From contig QAOA01002704.1 in the NCBI GenBank assembly GCA_003255065.1, positions 189,861 to 253,860 of the forward strand: a stretch of DNA of 64,000 bases, given 5' to 3'. Positions 20,524 to 33,264 of this stretch are shown here, piece after piece. Under the pieces are notes generated by a model. That model was not told the origin of the DNA. It saw nothing but the letters and a program-made list of their open reading frames with translations, and ran no database searches. Made by a program: the position numbers and the translations under genes. Source of the DNA: Cercis canadensis. Taxonomy: Eukaryota; Streptophyta; Magnoliopsida; Fabales; Fabaceae. The first letter of the stretch is position 1, and each line of letters opens with the position of its first letter.

Positions 20524-20916
20524 CAAAGGGGTTCTCCTACATAAAAACATAATGGTGATTTCTGCAAAATCCACTCTCATCCCTATTTTGCTAGAAGAAT
20601 TCCATACTACTGCCACAGGGGGTCATTCAGGCTATAATCGAACCTATAGAAGGCTGGCTGGAAACTTGTATTGGAGGGGAATGAAGAAGGCTGTGATGGA
20701 GTTTGTTCAAGCTTGTGCCNCAAAGGGGTTCTCCTGCATAAAAACATAATGGTGATTTCTGCAAAATCCACTCTCATCCCTATTTTGCTAGAAGAATTCT
20801 ATACTACTGCCACAGGGGGTCATTCAGGCTATAATCGAACCTATAGAAGGCTGGCTGGAAACTTGTATTGGAGGGGAATGAAGAAGGCTGTGATGGAGTT
20901 TGTTCAAGCTTGTGCC
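20524..20916. repeat. Uncollapsed assembly duplicate around N at 20720
   Basis: 20524-20719 and 20721-20916 are both 196 bp and nearly identical. The N breaks the integrase frame only artificially. Confidence 0.88.
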
Positions 20917-22052
20917 GTCTGTCAAAAGATGAAATATGCAGCCACACTCCCAAGCGGACTGTTGCAGCCTTTATCAATTCCTAATCAGGTATGGGAGGAA
21001 GTCTCAATGGATTTCATTATTGGACTTCCAAAATCAAAAGGATATGATGCTATTTTGGTGATAGTGGATAGGTTATCTAAATATGCTCATTTTATTCTAC
21101 TTAGACACCCCTATTCAGCTAAAAGCATTGCTGCAATTTTTGTGCATGAAGTTGTGAGGCTCCATGGTATTCCCTTGTCAATACTAAGTGACAGAGACCC
21201 CATTTTCATTAGTGTTTTCTGGAGAGAGCTTTTTAAACTGCAAGGTACTTTGCTTAAGATGAGTACAGCTTATCACCCGGAGTCGGATGGGCAAACTGAA
21301 GTGGTGAATAGGTGTTTGGAGTCATATTTGCGCTGTTTCGCCTCTGAACAGCCCAGCAAGTGGTCTCATTGGTTACCTTGGACGGAGCTGTGGTATAACA
21401 CTACATTCCATATATCGACTGGATCCACTCCTTTTGAAATGGTTTATGGACGTAAACCTCCATCTATAGTGAGGTATTTGGAAGGGGAAACCAAGGTAGA
21501 AGCTGTGGCTAGGGACCTCAAGGATAGAGATGAAGCATTGAAGCAATTGAAATTTAATCTCAGCAAAGCACAGGAACAGATGAAGTATTCTGCAGATAAA
21601 AAAAAGGAAGAAAATGGAGTTTTCAGTAGGAGAGTGGGTTTATCTTAAGCTCCGGCCTCATAAGCAATCTTCTGTATCACAGAAAATTTACTCTAAGTTA
21701 TCTCCTAGATACTATGGTCCTTTTCAGATCATAGAAAAGTTTGGAGAGGTGACATATAAGCTTCAGTTACCTTCTACTTCGAGAGTTCATCCTGTCTTTC
21801 ATATTTCTTTGTTAAAAAAGGCTGTGGGACAATTTTCTGCTGCACCAGAATTACCCGAAGACATGGCAGTGGAGGAATCAACTGAACCTGAAAAGGTTTG
21901 GGCAGTGCGGGACAAAAAGGAAGCTGGTCTTTTGTCCAAAGAATATCTAATTCAGTGGAAAGGATTAGCAGCTGAAGATTCCACATGGGAGGATGACAGT
22001 TTGATGAAGCAGCAATTTCCTTATTTCAGCCTTGAGGACAAGGCTGTTCTTC

Positions 22053-22065
22053 CTGCAGGGGGTAT
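22053..22065 (+). other. Polypurine tract candidate
   Basis: A short GCAGGGGG run ends 3 bp before the 3' LTR, which is the expected place for the plus-strand primer. It is shorter than usual. Confidence 0.5.
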
Positions 22066-22415
22066 TGATAGGATTGTGGGCTTTAGTGAGGGGTTGGTTA
22101 GAGAGGAAGTGGATCAGTTAGAGGATCCACTGGTTAGGCCCAAAGAGTGGAGGGTATATTCGAGAAAGAAGAAAGGCAAGGGGACTGAGATGTAACTAAC
22201 TGCATGAGTTAGTTAGAGGAAGTGTGATATGAGGGAGGGAGGTGAGCAGAGAGGGGACATTCTGGTTGTAGGTTAATATTGAGTGGGACAGGATTCTCTC
22301 TAGTAGAGTAATCTCTGTAGGAGCCCTAGGCTCTGTGAGTGATTCAATTCACTGTTTTCTGAGAATTCTTATCTGTTTCTATCAATACATACTTGTTAAG
22401 TTTTGGTTTCTATCA
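22066..22415 (+). repeat. 3' LTR
   Basis: 350 bp beginning TGATAGG and ending CTATCA, followed by the target duplication TGTGC. Its 5' third encodes the C-terminus of the pol reading frame. Confidence 0.93.
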
Positions 22416-23192
22416 TGTGCTCATGGTTGTCCTCTTGATAATGTGACACATAACACTCTCATGCATGGATTTTGTAAAGTTAATGAGGTCGATAGAGCAT
22501 GGGATCTTCTTAAAGAAGTTAGTTTGAAAAGTGTCGCCTACGTTTTTTGTTATAATGCAATAATATCAGGTTATTGCAAGTTGTGTAAGATGGAGGAGGC
22601 TACTTCTGTTTTGCATGAAATGATTAGATCTGGAATTGAACCTGATGCAGTTACTTCTAATACTCTTATTCATGGCTTTTTTAAGGCTGGTGATATGGCT
22701 TCTGCCCTTGCCATGCATGACAAGATGTGTGCTCATGGTTGTCCTCTTGATAATGTGACACATAACACTCTCATGCATGGATTTTGTAAAGTTAATGAGG
22801 TCAATAGAGCATGGGATCTTCTTAAAGAAGTTAGTTTGAAAAGTGTCACCTGCGTTTTTTGTTATAATGCAATAATATCAGGTTATTGCAAGTTGTGTAA
22901 GATGGAGGAGGCTACTTCTGTTTTGTATGAAATGATTAGATTTGGAATTGAACCTAATGCAGTTACTTTTTATGCTCTTATTGATGGCTTTGGTAAGGCT
23001 GGTGGCATGCATAATGCAATGGGTATCTTCGATAAGATGTTTGCAGCTGGTTATGAACCCACTGACATGACTGTAAATACTTTAATATCCCGTCTATTGA
23101 AGCCTGGAATGCCTGGTGTGAAGAGTCTCACATTGAGTGAGCTTTATTACTGTAGCAGACTGTTCTTCTGTGAGTGTGGTCAGCACAGCTAA
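22416..23192 (+). pseudogene. Second PPR copy, 3' piece
   Basis: Resumes exactly where the PPR frame was interrupted at 14423 (AHGCPLDNVTHNTLMHG onward) and carries about six more motifs. One unit here is 312 bp, not 318, because two residues are missing (LKSVAYVF against LKCEFVPDIF). Near the end a 2-bp insertion relative to gene 1 (GCCTGGTGTGAAGAG) shifts the frame, so the C-terminus is longer and different, ending with TAA at 23190-23192. It was part of one headless tandem copy with 13340-14423. Confidence 0.82.
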
Positions 23193-23982
23193 TTCTCTTA
23201 TTCTTGGTCACCAATACCATTGCAATGGTACTGCAACAGTTAGAACAATAGTGAGAGTGAGAGGCAGAGCATTGAGATGGTAGGTATGCGGTGTGGCAAT
23301 AGAATTGAAACACACGGAGAGTTTGTGAAAGTTTATGGTGTGTCACTGGCAGCATTGGGGTTGCCTGAGTAACTGCACCAGCAGCTGTTCTAGAATTCCA
23401 GTGAGATCTTTGATTGCAGCAAGTACTTCCAAATTTGGGTTGCCTTCCATGAGGGAATTTCACATTGCTGAAGGGTTGGATTTTGGGTCCAAAATGGGTA
23501 TCCCATTCCTGGAGTTTCTATTTGATAAGCTGAGTTCTCTTTGGAATAACTTTGATTCTGCTGTTAGTTTTACTGGAATGATTTGATTGTCTTGTTGCAA
23601 GAACGAAGCTGGTATTGTTGTTTTCGGTTTCTAAACTGTTATTTTGATCCTGGTTTTACGCTTTTATGGTGGTTCAAATCTTGCTTGATGATTTGCTTTA
23701 TTTATTTTTTTGTACCAAATCTGGTATTCATTGTAGTTTTTGTTAAATATATAAATGGATAATTCTTTTGACAACATCCAGTATATATTTTATTTTAGTT
23801 CATAGTAGCACATAGATAACGCCCAGAATAATGCTCTTAGAGTTACATGTATTAGAGCAAAATCAGGGTTACAATTTTTGTTATGAGAGAGATATAGTCC
23901 CCTCACTCCCGATTGTATTACTTCAATATTCAGTAAGTCTATGTGAGTGTCCTGTTACTGGCACTAGTCTGGAAATATCTGC
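23193..23982. other. Convergent intergenic region between the PPR copy and AARE
   Basis: To 23648 this repeats the 3' flank of PPR gene 1. From 23649 it is unique AT-rich DNA that should contain the polyadenylation regions of both converging genes. No other gene is seen. Confidence 0.6.
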
Positions 23983-26900
23983 TCATTTGCAATACTTGTT
24001 GAACCACACCCCAACGTTAAGGAGGCATTCAAAATCAGATTGTGGTCTGCAGAACAAGTTAAGGGAAATTATGTTATAGATTATGATAATAAGCAGTAAG
24101 AAGACAGATTTATGTAGAACTGCTCTACCTATCAAGTTCGTGAACATCATTTGGAAACATGATGATTTTGACCTCAACGCCGTTATCCTTTAACGCCCGT
24201 ACATACTATACATTTAAGCATTAAAAAGCTTGTCATAATGTAAGTACAATTAGCAAACTATTTATGCACGAGAGGGTGCAGAACAGACGGAAGAAGGTAT
24301 TGATAGAACTTATAACTTATTAAAGTGAAATGGGAAAACTAAAAAGAACACTTTTCAGTTATCCTTGCATATCTATAAGGTATTTCTGTTTATGCATGGC
24401 CTATCATTACAACCAAATAAAGTAAGCAGCTACTAGTCCACAGCTACAGTGAAAGAACATAAGTTGAGGATGGATGGAAGTTCTTACTTGCAATCCTATG
24501 CAAATTGGAACACGAAGATCTTGAGCACCTAATAGGAAAAGTGTTGGTGTTTTTACCTGCAGAAATAATTGAGAGAGAAGCTGTGATGCCAGAAACCACC
24601 TAAAAGTAGTAGTATATGTTATATATAGAATTTCAAATTGGTGGATGTCTTTAAAAAAAACACTTCTTACTCTAATGCTTTCAGATTGAAGAATGATGCA
24701 GCAAATTCTACACATTGTACACTCATTATGCAATTCAACCAAATGATGAAGGAAAAGGTAGATTAAAAATTAGGTAACAGGGGAAAGAAAGAGTGAAAGG
24801 AGAAGAAAACCCAAGCTACAGATGGATCATTGCCAATAAAATATCAAAGGTAGTTGCTAAGCTACTTCCCACTAAAAGTGGGAGGTAGCGATGGGAGAGA
24901 CCCACATCTTAATTTTTGTGTCATTGCGAAGATCTCAAAAAGTCAAGTTTGAGTTACCCAATGTGTACTAGAATAATTAGTTTCTTGTAAAATGTATAAC
25001 AGAGATAAAGGTGACTCAATTTTTTTATATCTTCGCAAAGACAACAAAATCAAGATGTAGGTCCTTCTGAGCGCTACCTCCCACTAAATGTAGTATGCTC
25101 ATAGCCTCAGCTAGCTGTTGAAATGAGCAGGCTTGTAAGATTTGTGCTTATGCAAGCCTTCTTACATTTTGCTTTATCTGGCTTTCACTCATTTGAGATA
25201 AATTACTTTTACGTTGCAACATCCTTCTATTAAAAGCTCTTGTAACAATAGTAGAATCTAATTGTAAAAGAGCTTAGTTTGATGTAGAGAGTTTACAAAC
25301 CTTTGAGAGGTGTGAAATAGGAGACTTGCTATAAAAGAGAGTCAGATCCTCTGCTGAAGGTGCTTTGGTAAAACTATTTCTGGCAGTGGTTCCATAGGCA
25401 TTCACATAACACCATTCAGGGATATCAGTTGTACCAGCCATCAATGCAAGGTCACAAACAGGATTTAGTGCAGCTGCTGCGATAAACTTCTCCGGTGCCT
25501 GCAGCAATTAGAAAGACAAAACTATCTTTATTCCACATTAATTACTCATAAACACTTATGTTAGGCTTGTATGTATATAATTCAATGTGGCAATTTCTTG
25601 ATTATATTATCTAATAATGTCTTGCATGATGCAATATTTTCTTAAATCCTTTGTCCACAATTAGTAAGTTACTTCTTAAATTTCTTTCTTATTGGTAATA
25701 AAGTCTAATTGATGTCATAGCTCGCAAGATATTAAAGCACATGACAACAAGTTCTTGAAAATGTTCATGCAATTTCATACATCAATAAATACAGCCCACC
25801 AGAGCCAATTGCTTTTGTCAATGACTTTTTGGTTCAAACCCCCCGTGTGCATCTCTGATATACGATGATGATGATGATGATGATAAATAACAACACCGCC
25901 AACACTAGACAAAAGGTAAATCAATAAGCAAAAGATTGCTACAATGAAAATGAATAAGCAGCACTGAATGCTATTAGTTTCATAACTTTCCATCAGTGGA
26001 AGTAATTATGCATGAACAACCATGTATTGGTTAAGAGATGCCTGAATCAAATCTAAGGTTCATGTGTTACTACAAATGGGTATAGCAAGAAGATGATAAT
26101 AAAATCTGCAGAAATAAATGTATCAGAAGTCACAGTAAGTGAAATTACTGCACCTGGCCAATCAAGTGGGTTGTCAAAAACCCACCATGAGAAATTCCCA
26201 TCACTGTAATCTTGGATGGACTGGCAAGTCCCAAGTTGACAACATGATCTATGGCAGTGAGTACATCATTAACGTCCTGCAGATAAGAAATAAAAAGATC
26301 ATGATCCAATTCAAGAGTCTGAAAGTTATGAAATGAGATTAAAGCAGTTCCCATCAGATAACCTTAGCAATCTAAGTATTTAGAAGTAGATAACCAACAA
26401 GTACCTGAGACCCAACTTTCCCTGGGAGAGATTGTAAGGCTTCCTCACCAAATCCTAATGAACCTCTGAGAAAAAATATCATATAAGTAGCATTCAAAAG
26501 GGCCATCAGTAGACATTTCTTCCCCTATAATTATCCAATAATCCAAAAGAGTGCTTATGCCATTTGAGATCACTTGCCTGTAATTTACAATCAGCAAGCT
26601 ATATCCAACTGAAGATAGAAAAGCCAAAGACTTTGAAAAACTTGTTATCAACACAAAGTGTGGTCCCCCATGAAGGTTCACAATTAGTGGATCATTTTTA
26701 TTGGTTTTAGAGGACACAAATATAGCTTCAAAAGGTTTACTAGCACCTGAAATTGCAATTTACATGTAAATACACAGGTATTGAAATCAATTCCTCTAGC
26801 TCTAAAAGTTGAGTAAGTACATCAGATTTGTTCCAGAAGTAATTAGCCATCAGTTTCAGTAAAAGTGATAGCATCAAAATAAGTAGACAATCTTGATCAA

Positions 26901-29900
26901 TCTAAGTTATTTGTCTCATCAAATGCTTTCAACGATGACAAAAAAAGATTCCATAAAGTTTTTCGATGTTTTCTCCTTTCCATGGTCCCTCTCATTGAAA
27001 AAAAAAAAAAAAAAGATTCTTGATTCTTCTCTAATTTCATGTTCTTCAATTTTCAAATTGTTTTCCTCTTAAAATTGAGGGTTTTAAGCTTTCTGATTCA
27101 GCCGCATCCTATAGGTGTGGTGCTTAATAATTTTATCCTCATGCAACAATCAGAAACATTTTTGGGGGAAGAGAGTCAATAAGCTAATAAGAATTTGTAT
27201 ATATTTGATTGACACATTATGCAGAGTTTTCCTTTGATAGCATAAATGTAGATTAATTTGCCTCCATGTTGATTAAGTGGTTCCACTTAATGCTAAATGT
27301 CCATAAGTAAGAAACCAAAGTAATTTGAATACCTTTTTTTTGGCTATCAGAAGCATCCTTGACTGGGATCTTTATTATGTTGAACTGAAGAGAGGACAAC
27401 AAAGATCTAACCTGTAGCCATGATAGACTTCTAAGCATACATTTCTGTAAGAAAGATGTACCATATTAATATTCCTAAAGCAAAGAAAATAAACCTTGTC
27501 AGAGCATCTGAATATGGGGCTTGATATATCTGACCAACTCCATGCTGTACTTTTAGTTGCCTTCTCAATAAAAGTTCCATACTTGATTTGAGGAAGATCT
27601 ACTGGACTACTAGAAACTGCAAAAAAGTTAAACAAATGAAAAGGATCTATTATGTTTCTCCCCTTTAATAGGCCAAATTATTGACAAAATGAACATTTGA
27701 TGTTACCAGCAACAATATTGTTTCCATCCAGCGAAAGAAGATTCCATGAGAAATTTGAGTTAGCAGGGCTGATATGTAATATTTCCCCGCTATAACATAA
27801 TGAAAAAAGGAGTTGATGATCAAGAATTTCATGAATCCTTGCAAAAATGGAGTAAAGATGCATTCCTATTGTTAAAGCTACCTCATCACATTCACAGAAA
27901 GCAAAACTTCACTGCTGTGCCAGATCGTTGATATGATCATTGTGCAGCCATCAGAAAGCCATGGATTGCTCTGGATACTTAAACAGTAAAGCCCAGGGAA
28001 GCAACCATCCTCAGAACACATCACAACAGGAATCTTAAAAATAGATAAAAAAACCAGAAAGTTATTTACTAATAATGATATGCATTCAATAACCACTCTT
28101 AAAAATGACAACTATTGTGAAGAAGCAGATAGGCTAAAGTGTTTAAGATTTTAAAAGGTGCAATTACACCAAACCACACATTGCCTGGAGAATTGACCAA
28201 CTTTTCAGATCAACTAAAAGTTCATCATCGATTATTGTTAACAGATAGAATTTCTTGAGGCCAGTATAAACGATCTTGCAAATCTAACACTAAATACCTG
28301 GCCATATAAGATGCACATCTTATATAATTTACTATAATTGAAACCAAGATATAAATAAAAGAACAAGGCAAGATTAGGCTATGAATAGTGAATCCTTGGA
28401 AACAATCATGCTCTAGCTACTGAAACCATTTTAATGTTTTGAAATTCTTAGTCATAAGAACAAAAGGTTATGGAGGGAATCTGGATTTCAACCAGACTAA
28501 ATTGCCAAACCCTCACTCAGCCTTTAGAAGAAAAGGGTTTTGCCAACCAGACTAAATCAAACTGATCATATATAAATTAAATCTGGTAACTAATAAAGAG
28601 CTTACAACATCAGAAATTTTTGTGGATTGGTACAGTTTCCCATCAATTGGCCAATCAATTCTGTGAAGAGAATTTGTTCCCCAGTGGACTCCAGAATCCA
28701 CAGCACTTCTTGCAGATAAAAACACAAGGAACTTTCCATCTGGGCTGGCAAAATATTCATGAATGATGGTTAGGATTTCAGGGATGCAACTGATATAATC
28801 ATTACTAATATTTTTCATTAACTAAGATAGTTTCATAAGACAATATTTCTTAATTAACTTAAAGAAATGTCACATTTTTGTGGAGGAAGCATGGTAATCA
28901 ATGATCAGAGGAAATGAAGCAGACAAGGTGTAACAATAAAAAGGAAGACCAGAATAAAATTGAAGGTAGAGAATCTGCAAGAACAACATAAAAGTAAACA
29001 CATTCTCACTTTTTTAACTAGGAAGAATATGGAGCAACATATTGTACCAAAACACCTGTGTATGTGTGTGTGTAACAATAATATAAGATGAGAAACTAGC
29101 TAGCATCACAGTGTTGAAGCAGAAGCCCAAAAAGATTCATTTAGTTAGATCACCATGAATGAATGACACATAGATTGACCTGACTTAACCACCTAGATTG
29201 ATCTTACAGCAGTACTGAGACAGAAGAACAAAAAACTCGTGAGTCAGGACTAATTACTCAAATATCATCTTTGTCTTTGGTTGTGTTTCCTATCACCCGT
29301 CATCAACTTGTACAGTTGTGCACACCAGAAGGTGGAAAACCGTATGAAAATCTTTTATAATCTAAGGATAATCTAAGACAACCACTTTTTTGCCTTCATC
29401 ATGTGAAACAAGTGCTGAGTAAATAAATCAACAAGTAAATCCAAATAAATATTGGGAAACAAATTCCAAAGACAAATATCTGACTCCACCAGCTTACCTG
29501 AATCGGGGAAAGAAGGCGCTACTTATGGTTTGAGTTAAATTGAGTGCATGGAACTCTTCAGTTGAGCTACATCTGAAACATTACTTTCATTGTTCAGTTC
29601 AGATCAATAATTAAACTTGAAAACAAATTCACTATCTAAAAGGAGTTCAAACTAAGGGAGTTTATTTGAACTAACGGGGTTATGAAAATTTTATTAAAGT
29701 CACTTACTGGACCTCAGGTTCATCATTATGTTTTGACTCATGGTGTGGTGCTCTAACAGCATATAATGCACAAGGTCGGTTATTGCAGTACTTAATACCA
29801 AGTTTTCTTGTCTCAGATGACCATCCAACAAAAACCAAGTATTGTTTAGAGCCTTCAGTAGATGGACCCCATACAACTTGGCCAACACTTAAAGATTTAT

Positions 29901-31084
29901 CGATTCCTTTGACAGCTTCTACCTCTCCACTGTAGAAACAATATTCAAATCAGGATTTTCTATGTAAGAAATGTATCGCTATTTTATTTGACATTAATAT
30001 GAATGATGAAAAACCTGTTGATGTTGATAACAAAAAGTGCAGGTCGCCCTTTTCCAGCATATGTTTCGCCCCAGTCATCCTCCCAATCACCTTGAGCTCT
30101 CCAGCTATCACAATCCTTGTCTGTAAAACTGCCTTTCTTGTAGCCCAAATGATTGAATGTGGGCTTTGAGGGAGAGGGCTCTTCAGCTACATATGCTATA
30201 AAAGTTTCATCCATGTTCCAAGAGATTCCTTGAAACCTTTATCATAGAAAATGAAATGTTTTTATTCTTTGAGTGATAGAGTAACTGATAGTAACAGGAT
30301 AGTTACCAGGTTCGCTACAACCCCTGCGAACCACATTTTGGGTTCAACGTTCCATATTGTGGTACGATTACAAAATTCATGGTTATGAATGTATAACCTA
30401 TGTACCGCGTACCAGTGAGTAATAGTGCTACAGTGGCTACTGCTTTAGTTTCCCAGTTACAAAATGGTGGACAGTGGAACACAACATCAATAGGAAAAAT
30501 AAATATATACAATAACTTACCATTCATCAGTATATACTGAACCATGAATTGATTGGGGGATATGAAACTCTTTCTCCATTTGAGAAGAACTCCAAATTTC
30601 AAAGTGGGAAGGACTTTCATTCTCAGGATCTCGAATTACTAAAAGTTTCGAGCCAGAAGGTGATGGAACAATTGCAGACACTCCAGACATCTCTACTGGA
30701 AATGGGGCCCAATGAAAGTTTACTGAACCGTTACTTTCTTTGAAGATGTAAGACGATAGAATGAATTTTTTCCTCTTGTTCGCCAAAAGATTTGGTTGGC
30801 TAACAGAGAACATGCACTGAGAGAAGAGTGCTGCAGAAATAAAGAACAATGATAAAGGAACAGTATCATCAATAATGGAATCTTGAAAGACACAAGGAAA
30901 GACAGGCATCACAAACAAATCAAGCATGCTCACCACTATCAGACTTAAAAACCCATGCCTTGTCAATGTTAGAGATACTAGTGAATAGTTGAAGTAAGTT
31001 AGACTGATAAGCATAGTCTTCCTCAGTCATTGCATCCGACTTGAATGGGATCTCCTTTCCAAGTCCAGCTTCTGAACCATCCAT
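23983..31084 (-). CDS. AARE: Acylamino-acid-releasing enzyme (acylaminoacyl-peptidase)
   Basis: Serine peptidase of the prolyl oligopeptidase family (S9C) that removes N-acylated residues from peptides and helps clear oxidised proteins in cytosol and plastid. Seventeen exons with consistent splice sites sum to 2,316 bp, that is 771 codons plus TGA, the normal family length: 31084-30934, 30830-30521, 30236-30015, 29929-29708, 29572-29498, 28744-28606, 28033-27882, 27789-27707, 27616-27495, 27411-27333, 26746-26578, 26465-26405, 26276-26154, 25498-25301, 24556-24488, 24205-24129 and 24046-23983. The first part is the beta-propeller; the hydrolase domain starts near LIVNLHGGPH. Catalytic residues are visible: Ser in GISHGG, Asp in GAQDLRVP, His in NDVHELDR. 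The intron after 26578 uses a GC donor. An upstream non-coding exon ends near 32138. Confidence 0.93.
24871..25093. mobile_element. MITE-like inverted repeat in an AARE intron
   Basis: About 220 bp with ends that pair as inverted repeats (AGTGGGAGGTAGCG at 24877-24890 against its complement near 25074-25087) and further pairing inward (CACATCTTAAT..., CGAAGAT...). No coding capacity. The superfamily was not determined because I could not fix a target duplication. Confidence 0.6.
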
Positions 31085-32144
31085 GGCTAAAAGACCAAGA
31101 ATCTTCTATCACATAGTATGAAACAAAAAACAACATAGAATAAGGCAATTGTTGAAGATCATCTGACATAATAGAACAGCTAACATTTTGTTGCTACATA
31201 GAACCAATTTTCCTACACAATTGTCACACCATTATCACAAACTCTCTCCCAAAAGACAAAGGATGTTTTACCCTGTATCATAAACTCTAAATTTTATACT
31301 ATACATTATTAAAGAATAAAGACCAAGGATCAGTAATCCTGTAAACAAAATCGATAAAAAGCGGAATACAATATGCAAAATTACAAAGACAAATAAAACT
31401 AATATACCAAATCTCCACTCTCTTTGAATGATTGTGAGATGGATTACTCTAAACAAATTACAAGCTGAACACAGCAGATTGAACAATTCTATCCCAAAGT
31501 AAGTAAAAATTAACTAACGATTTCATTTTTGAAAACCATAAAATTCCACTCAATTAATCTATAACAAATCATGGCACAACTTGCATATCTGTCTTTTTCT
31601 TTTTTTTTTCCTAATTCCTGAAACCTTTCAGGGAAAACCCAAAGGATCATTTCAATTTAAACTCGCAATTAAGGAGTAAAAGAACTGAGTAATTGATTCC
31701 AACTACAGGTACATAACATGAGTATTCTATGTCTAAGTCTAATATTTTTTTCTTTATTACCCTTCTGTGCAAAAACTAGATTCCTCAGATTACCTTCTTA
31801 AACTAACTCTGTTCCCTACTAACTGTGGCCTGTAATTTTCTATTCTGAGAACTATAGTTGTTTGAAATTTGAGCAAATCCCAGAAATCCCTTGCAGATAT
31901 GCTCAGACCCATCATTGGGTTCTAAACATGCCATAGCTACCAAGATATAATCAAAAAGAAAATCACAATCAATGAATCAGTTCATCCACTCAAATGTAAA
32001 TAAAGATATAATTTATCTACATATAAAACAAGCGGGTTATGAGTTGAAATTAGAAACAAGTTACAATGTTAGCAAGTTATGACTAATGCAGTAAATGAAG
32101 TAAACGTATGCGAGTGAGGGAGAAAGCGAAGACTTACATGTTGT

Positions 32145-32168
32145 GAGAGAGAGAGAGAGAGAGAGAGA
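32145..32168. repeat. (GA)n microsatellite in the AARE 5' leader
   Basis: About twelve GA units. CT-rich repeats in 5' leaders are common in plant genes. Confidence 0.9.
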
Positions 32169-33163
32169 TGGGTATTATGGAAGTCAACTACTCGTCAAGC
32201 GAAGCTAAATAAAATAAAGAAGGAACCAAAGACCATGCAAATTGACACAGATGCACTAACAAAGGAAGTGATAAATTGTATTTGCTCGTATGTCACTTAT
32301 CTCATATTTGGTTTGAATAATTTTTTCTTTTTTTTTTTTTGGCTTTGATTGGATTTATTTGAATAATGTTAAACTATGTAATAAATTTTACCTTTAAAGT
32401 CTAATCTTAATTAGAAAGCATAAACCCATTTTTTTTCTTTTCCAAATTTTAACTATTAATTAATCAAGAGATTTTTAACTGTCAATTAAGCATTAAACTA
32501 TGTAGTACACAAGTACTATTATTACTTGATGCATTATATTATATAGTTTCTTTTTTTATTATATTATATAGTTTCTATGTTAACTACTGTTTCATAAGTA
32601 TTATAACTAGTTAAGTTAATATGCACTTTTAGTACTTTTTCTAGCCATTGAAAATCCCAGTCTCACAAAACTACTTGTAAAACATGTTTTTGAAAGATTG
32701 CATTTGCATGAGACTAGCGTGAGCTTCAAAAAAGTAGGATTGATAAATTATTCGACCTCTTTTGGATTGAAAATAATTCTGAAAATGGAGGGAAAATATA
32801 ATTTTTTAATTATTTTATTATGAGAATTAATTCTTTTTATATAAGAGTTTTGATTGGACTATGAAAATTGGCTCTCTTTTTTCTTCTGTCTGAACAATAC
32901 AAAATATAAATGATAAATGATGAATCTGCTAATCTTGCCTCACATTTGCTCATAATTATATCCTCGGCTAATTATGAGTGCTCAAAAAAGTTTTAAATAT
33001 AAAAGGCTGGCTTTAAACTAAAAACTCAAAGATATAAAACTTAGATTATGAAATGGTATATAATAGTATTTTTGGTGCTTTCTTTTGGTCAATATCAACA
33101 CATCTAATTTTTTTTTTTTTTTACTATTCGTTGACTGATAAAAAGGAAGAAAGTGTGACCAAA

Positions 33164-33264
33164 CGGTTTGTAGTCGAATGATACTGAGGTCAATTGTCCT
33201 CAAGGCTTGTAGTTTATGTGTTTGAATTTAAAGTTGTAGTCAAAAGTACTTTAAAAAAAAAAAG
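33164..33264 (+). mobile_element. SINE-like repeat, copy 1
   Basis: Shares the core TAGTCGAATGATACTGAGG ... GTTTGAAT ... GTAGTCAAAAGTA and an A-rich tail with the three other copies nearby. The GTTYGAAT block resembles a tRNA B box. Confidence 0.5.

Larger units (their letters stand above)
19099..22195 (+). pseudogene. pol: reverse transcriptase, RNase H, integrase, chromodomain tail
   Basis: RT carries the motifs [25 protein letters not shown] and FFDDILVYS (catalytic DD). RNase H follows (ECDASGIGLGAVL, YEKELMAVV, SDQKSLKDLL). Integrase has an HHCC finger (CAVCQKM) and the D, D, E residues in MDFI, SDRD and TEVVN. The C-terminal part EYLIQWKGLAAEDSTWE is chromodomain-like, as in chromoviruses. 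Breaks: a +1 shift at a ten-A run near 19696-19705, a second +1 shift at an eight-A run near 21598-21605, and an N with a 196-bp duplicate at 20720. The last 43 codons lie inside the 3' LTR and end with TAA at 22193-22195. Confidence 0.88.
14424..22415 (+). mobile_element. Ty3/gypsy chromovirus (Reina-like) inserted in the PPR copy
   Basis: LTR retrotransposon with 350-bp LTRs beginning TGATA and ending ATCA, flanked by the 5-bp target duplication TGTGC (14419-14423 and 22416-22420). An intact PPR reading (AAGATGTGTGCTCATGG) is still present at 22725-22740 and confirms the empty site. The domain order gag, protease, RT, RNase H, integrase, chromodomain-like tail identifies Ty3/gypsy. Small size (about 5.5 kb once two assembly duplicates are removed) and short LTRs suggest the Reina clade. 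The two LTRs differ at 7 of 350 positions by eye. Several breaks in the reading frame make this copy non-autonomous. Confidence 0.93.
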
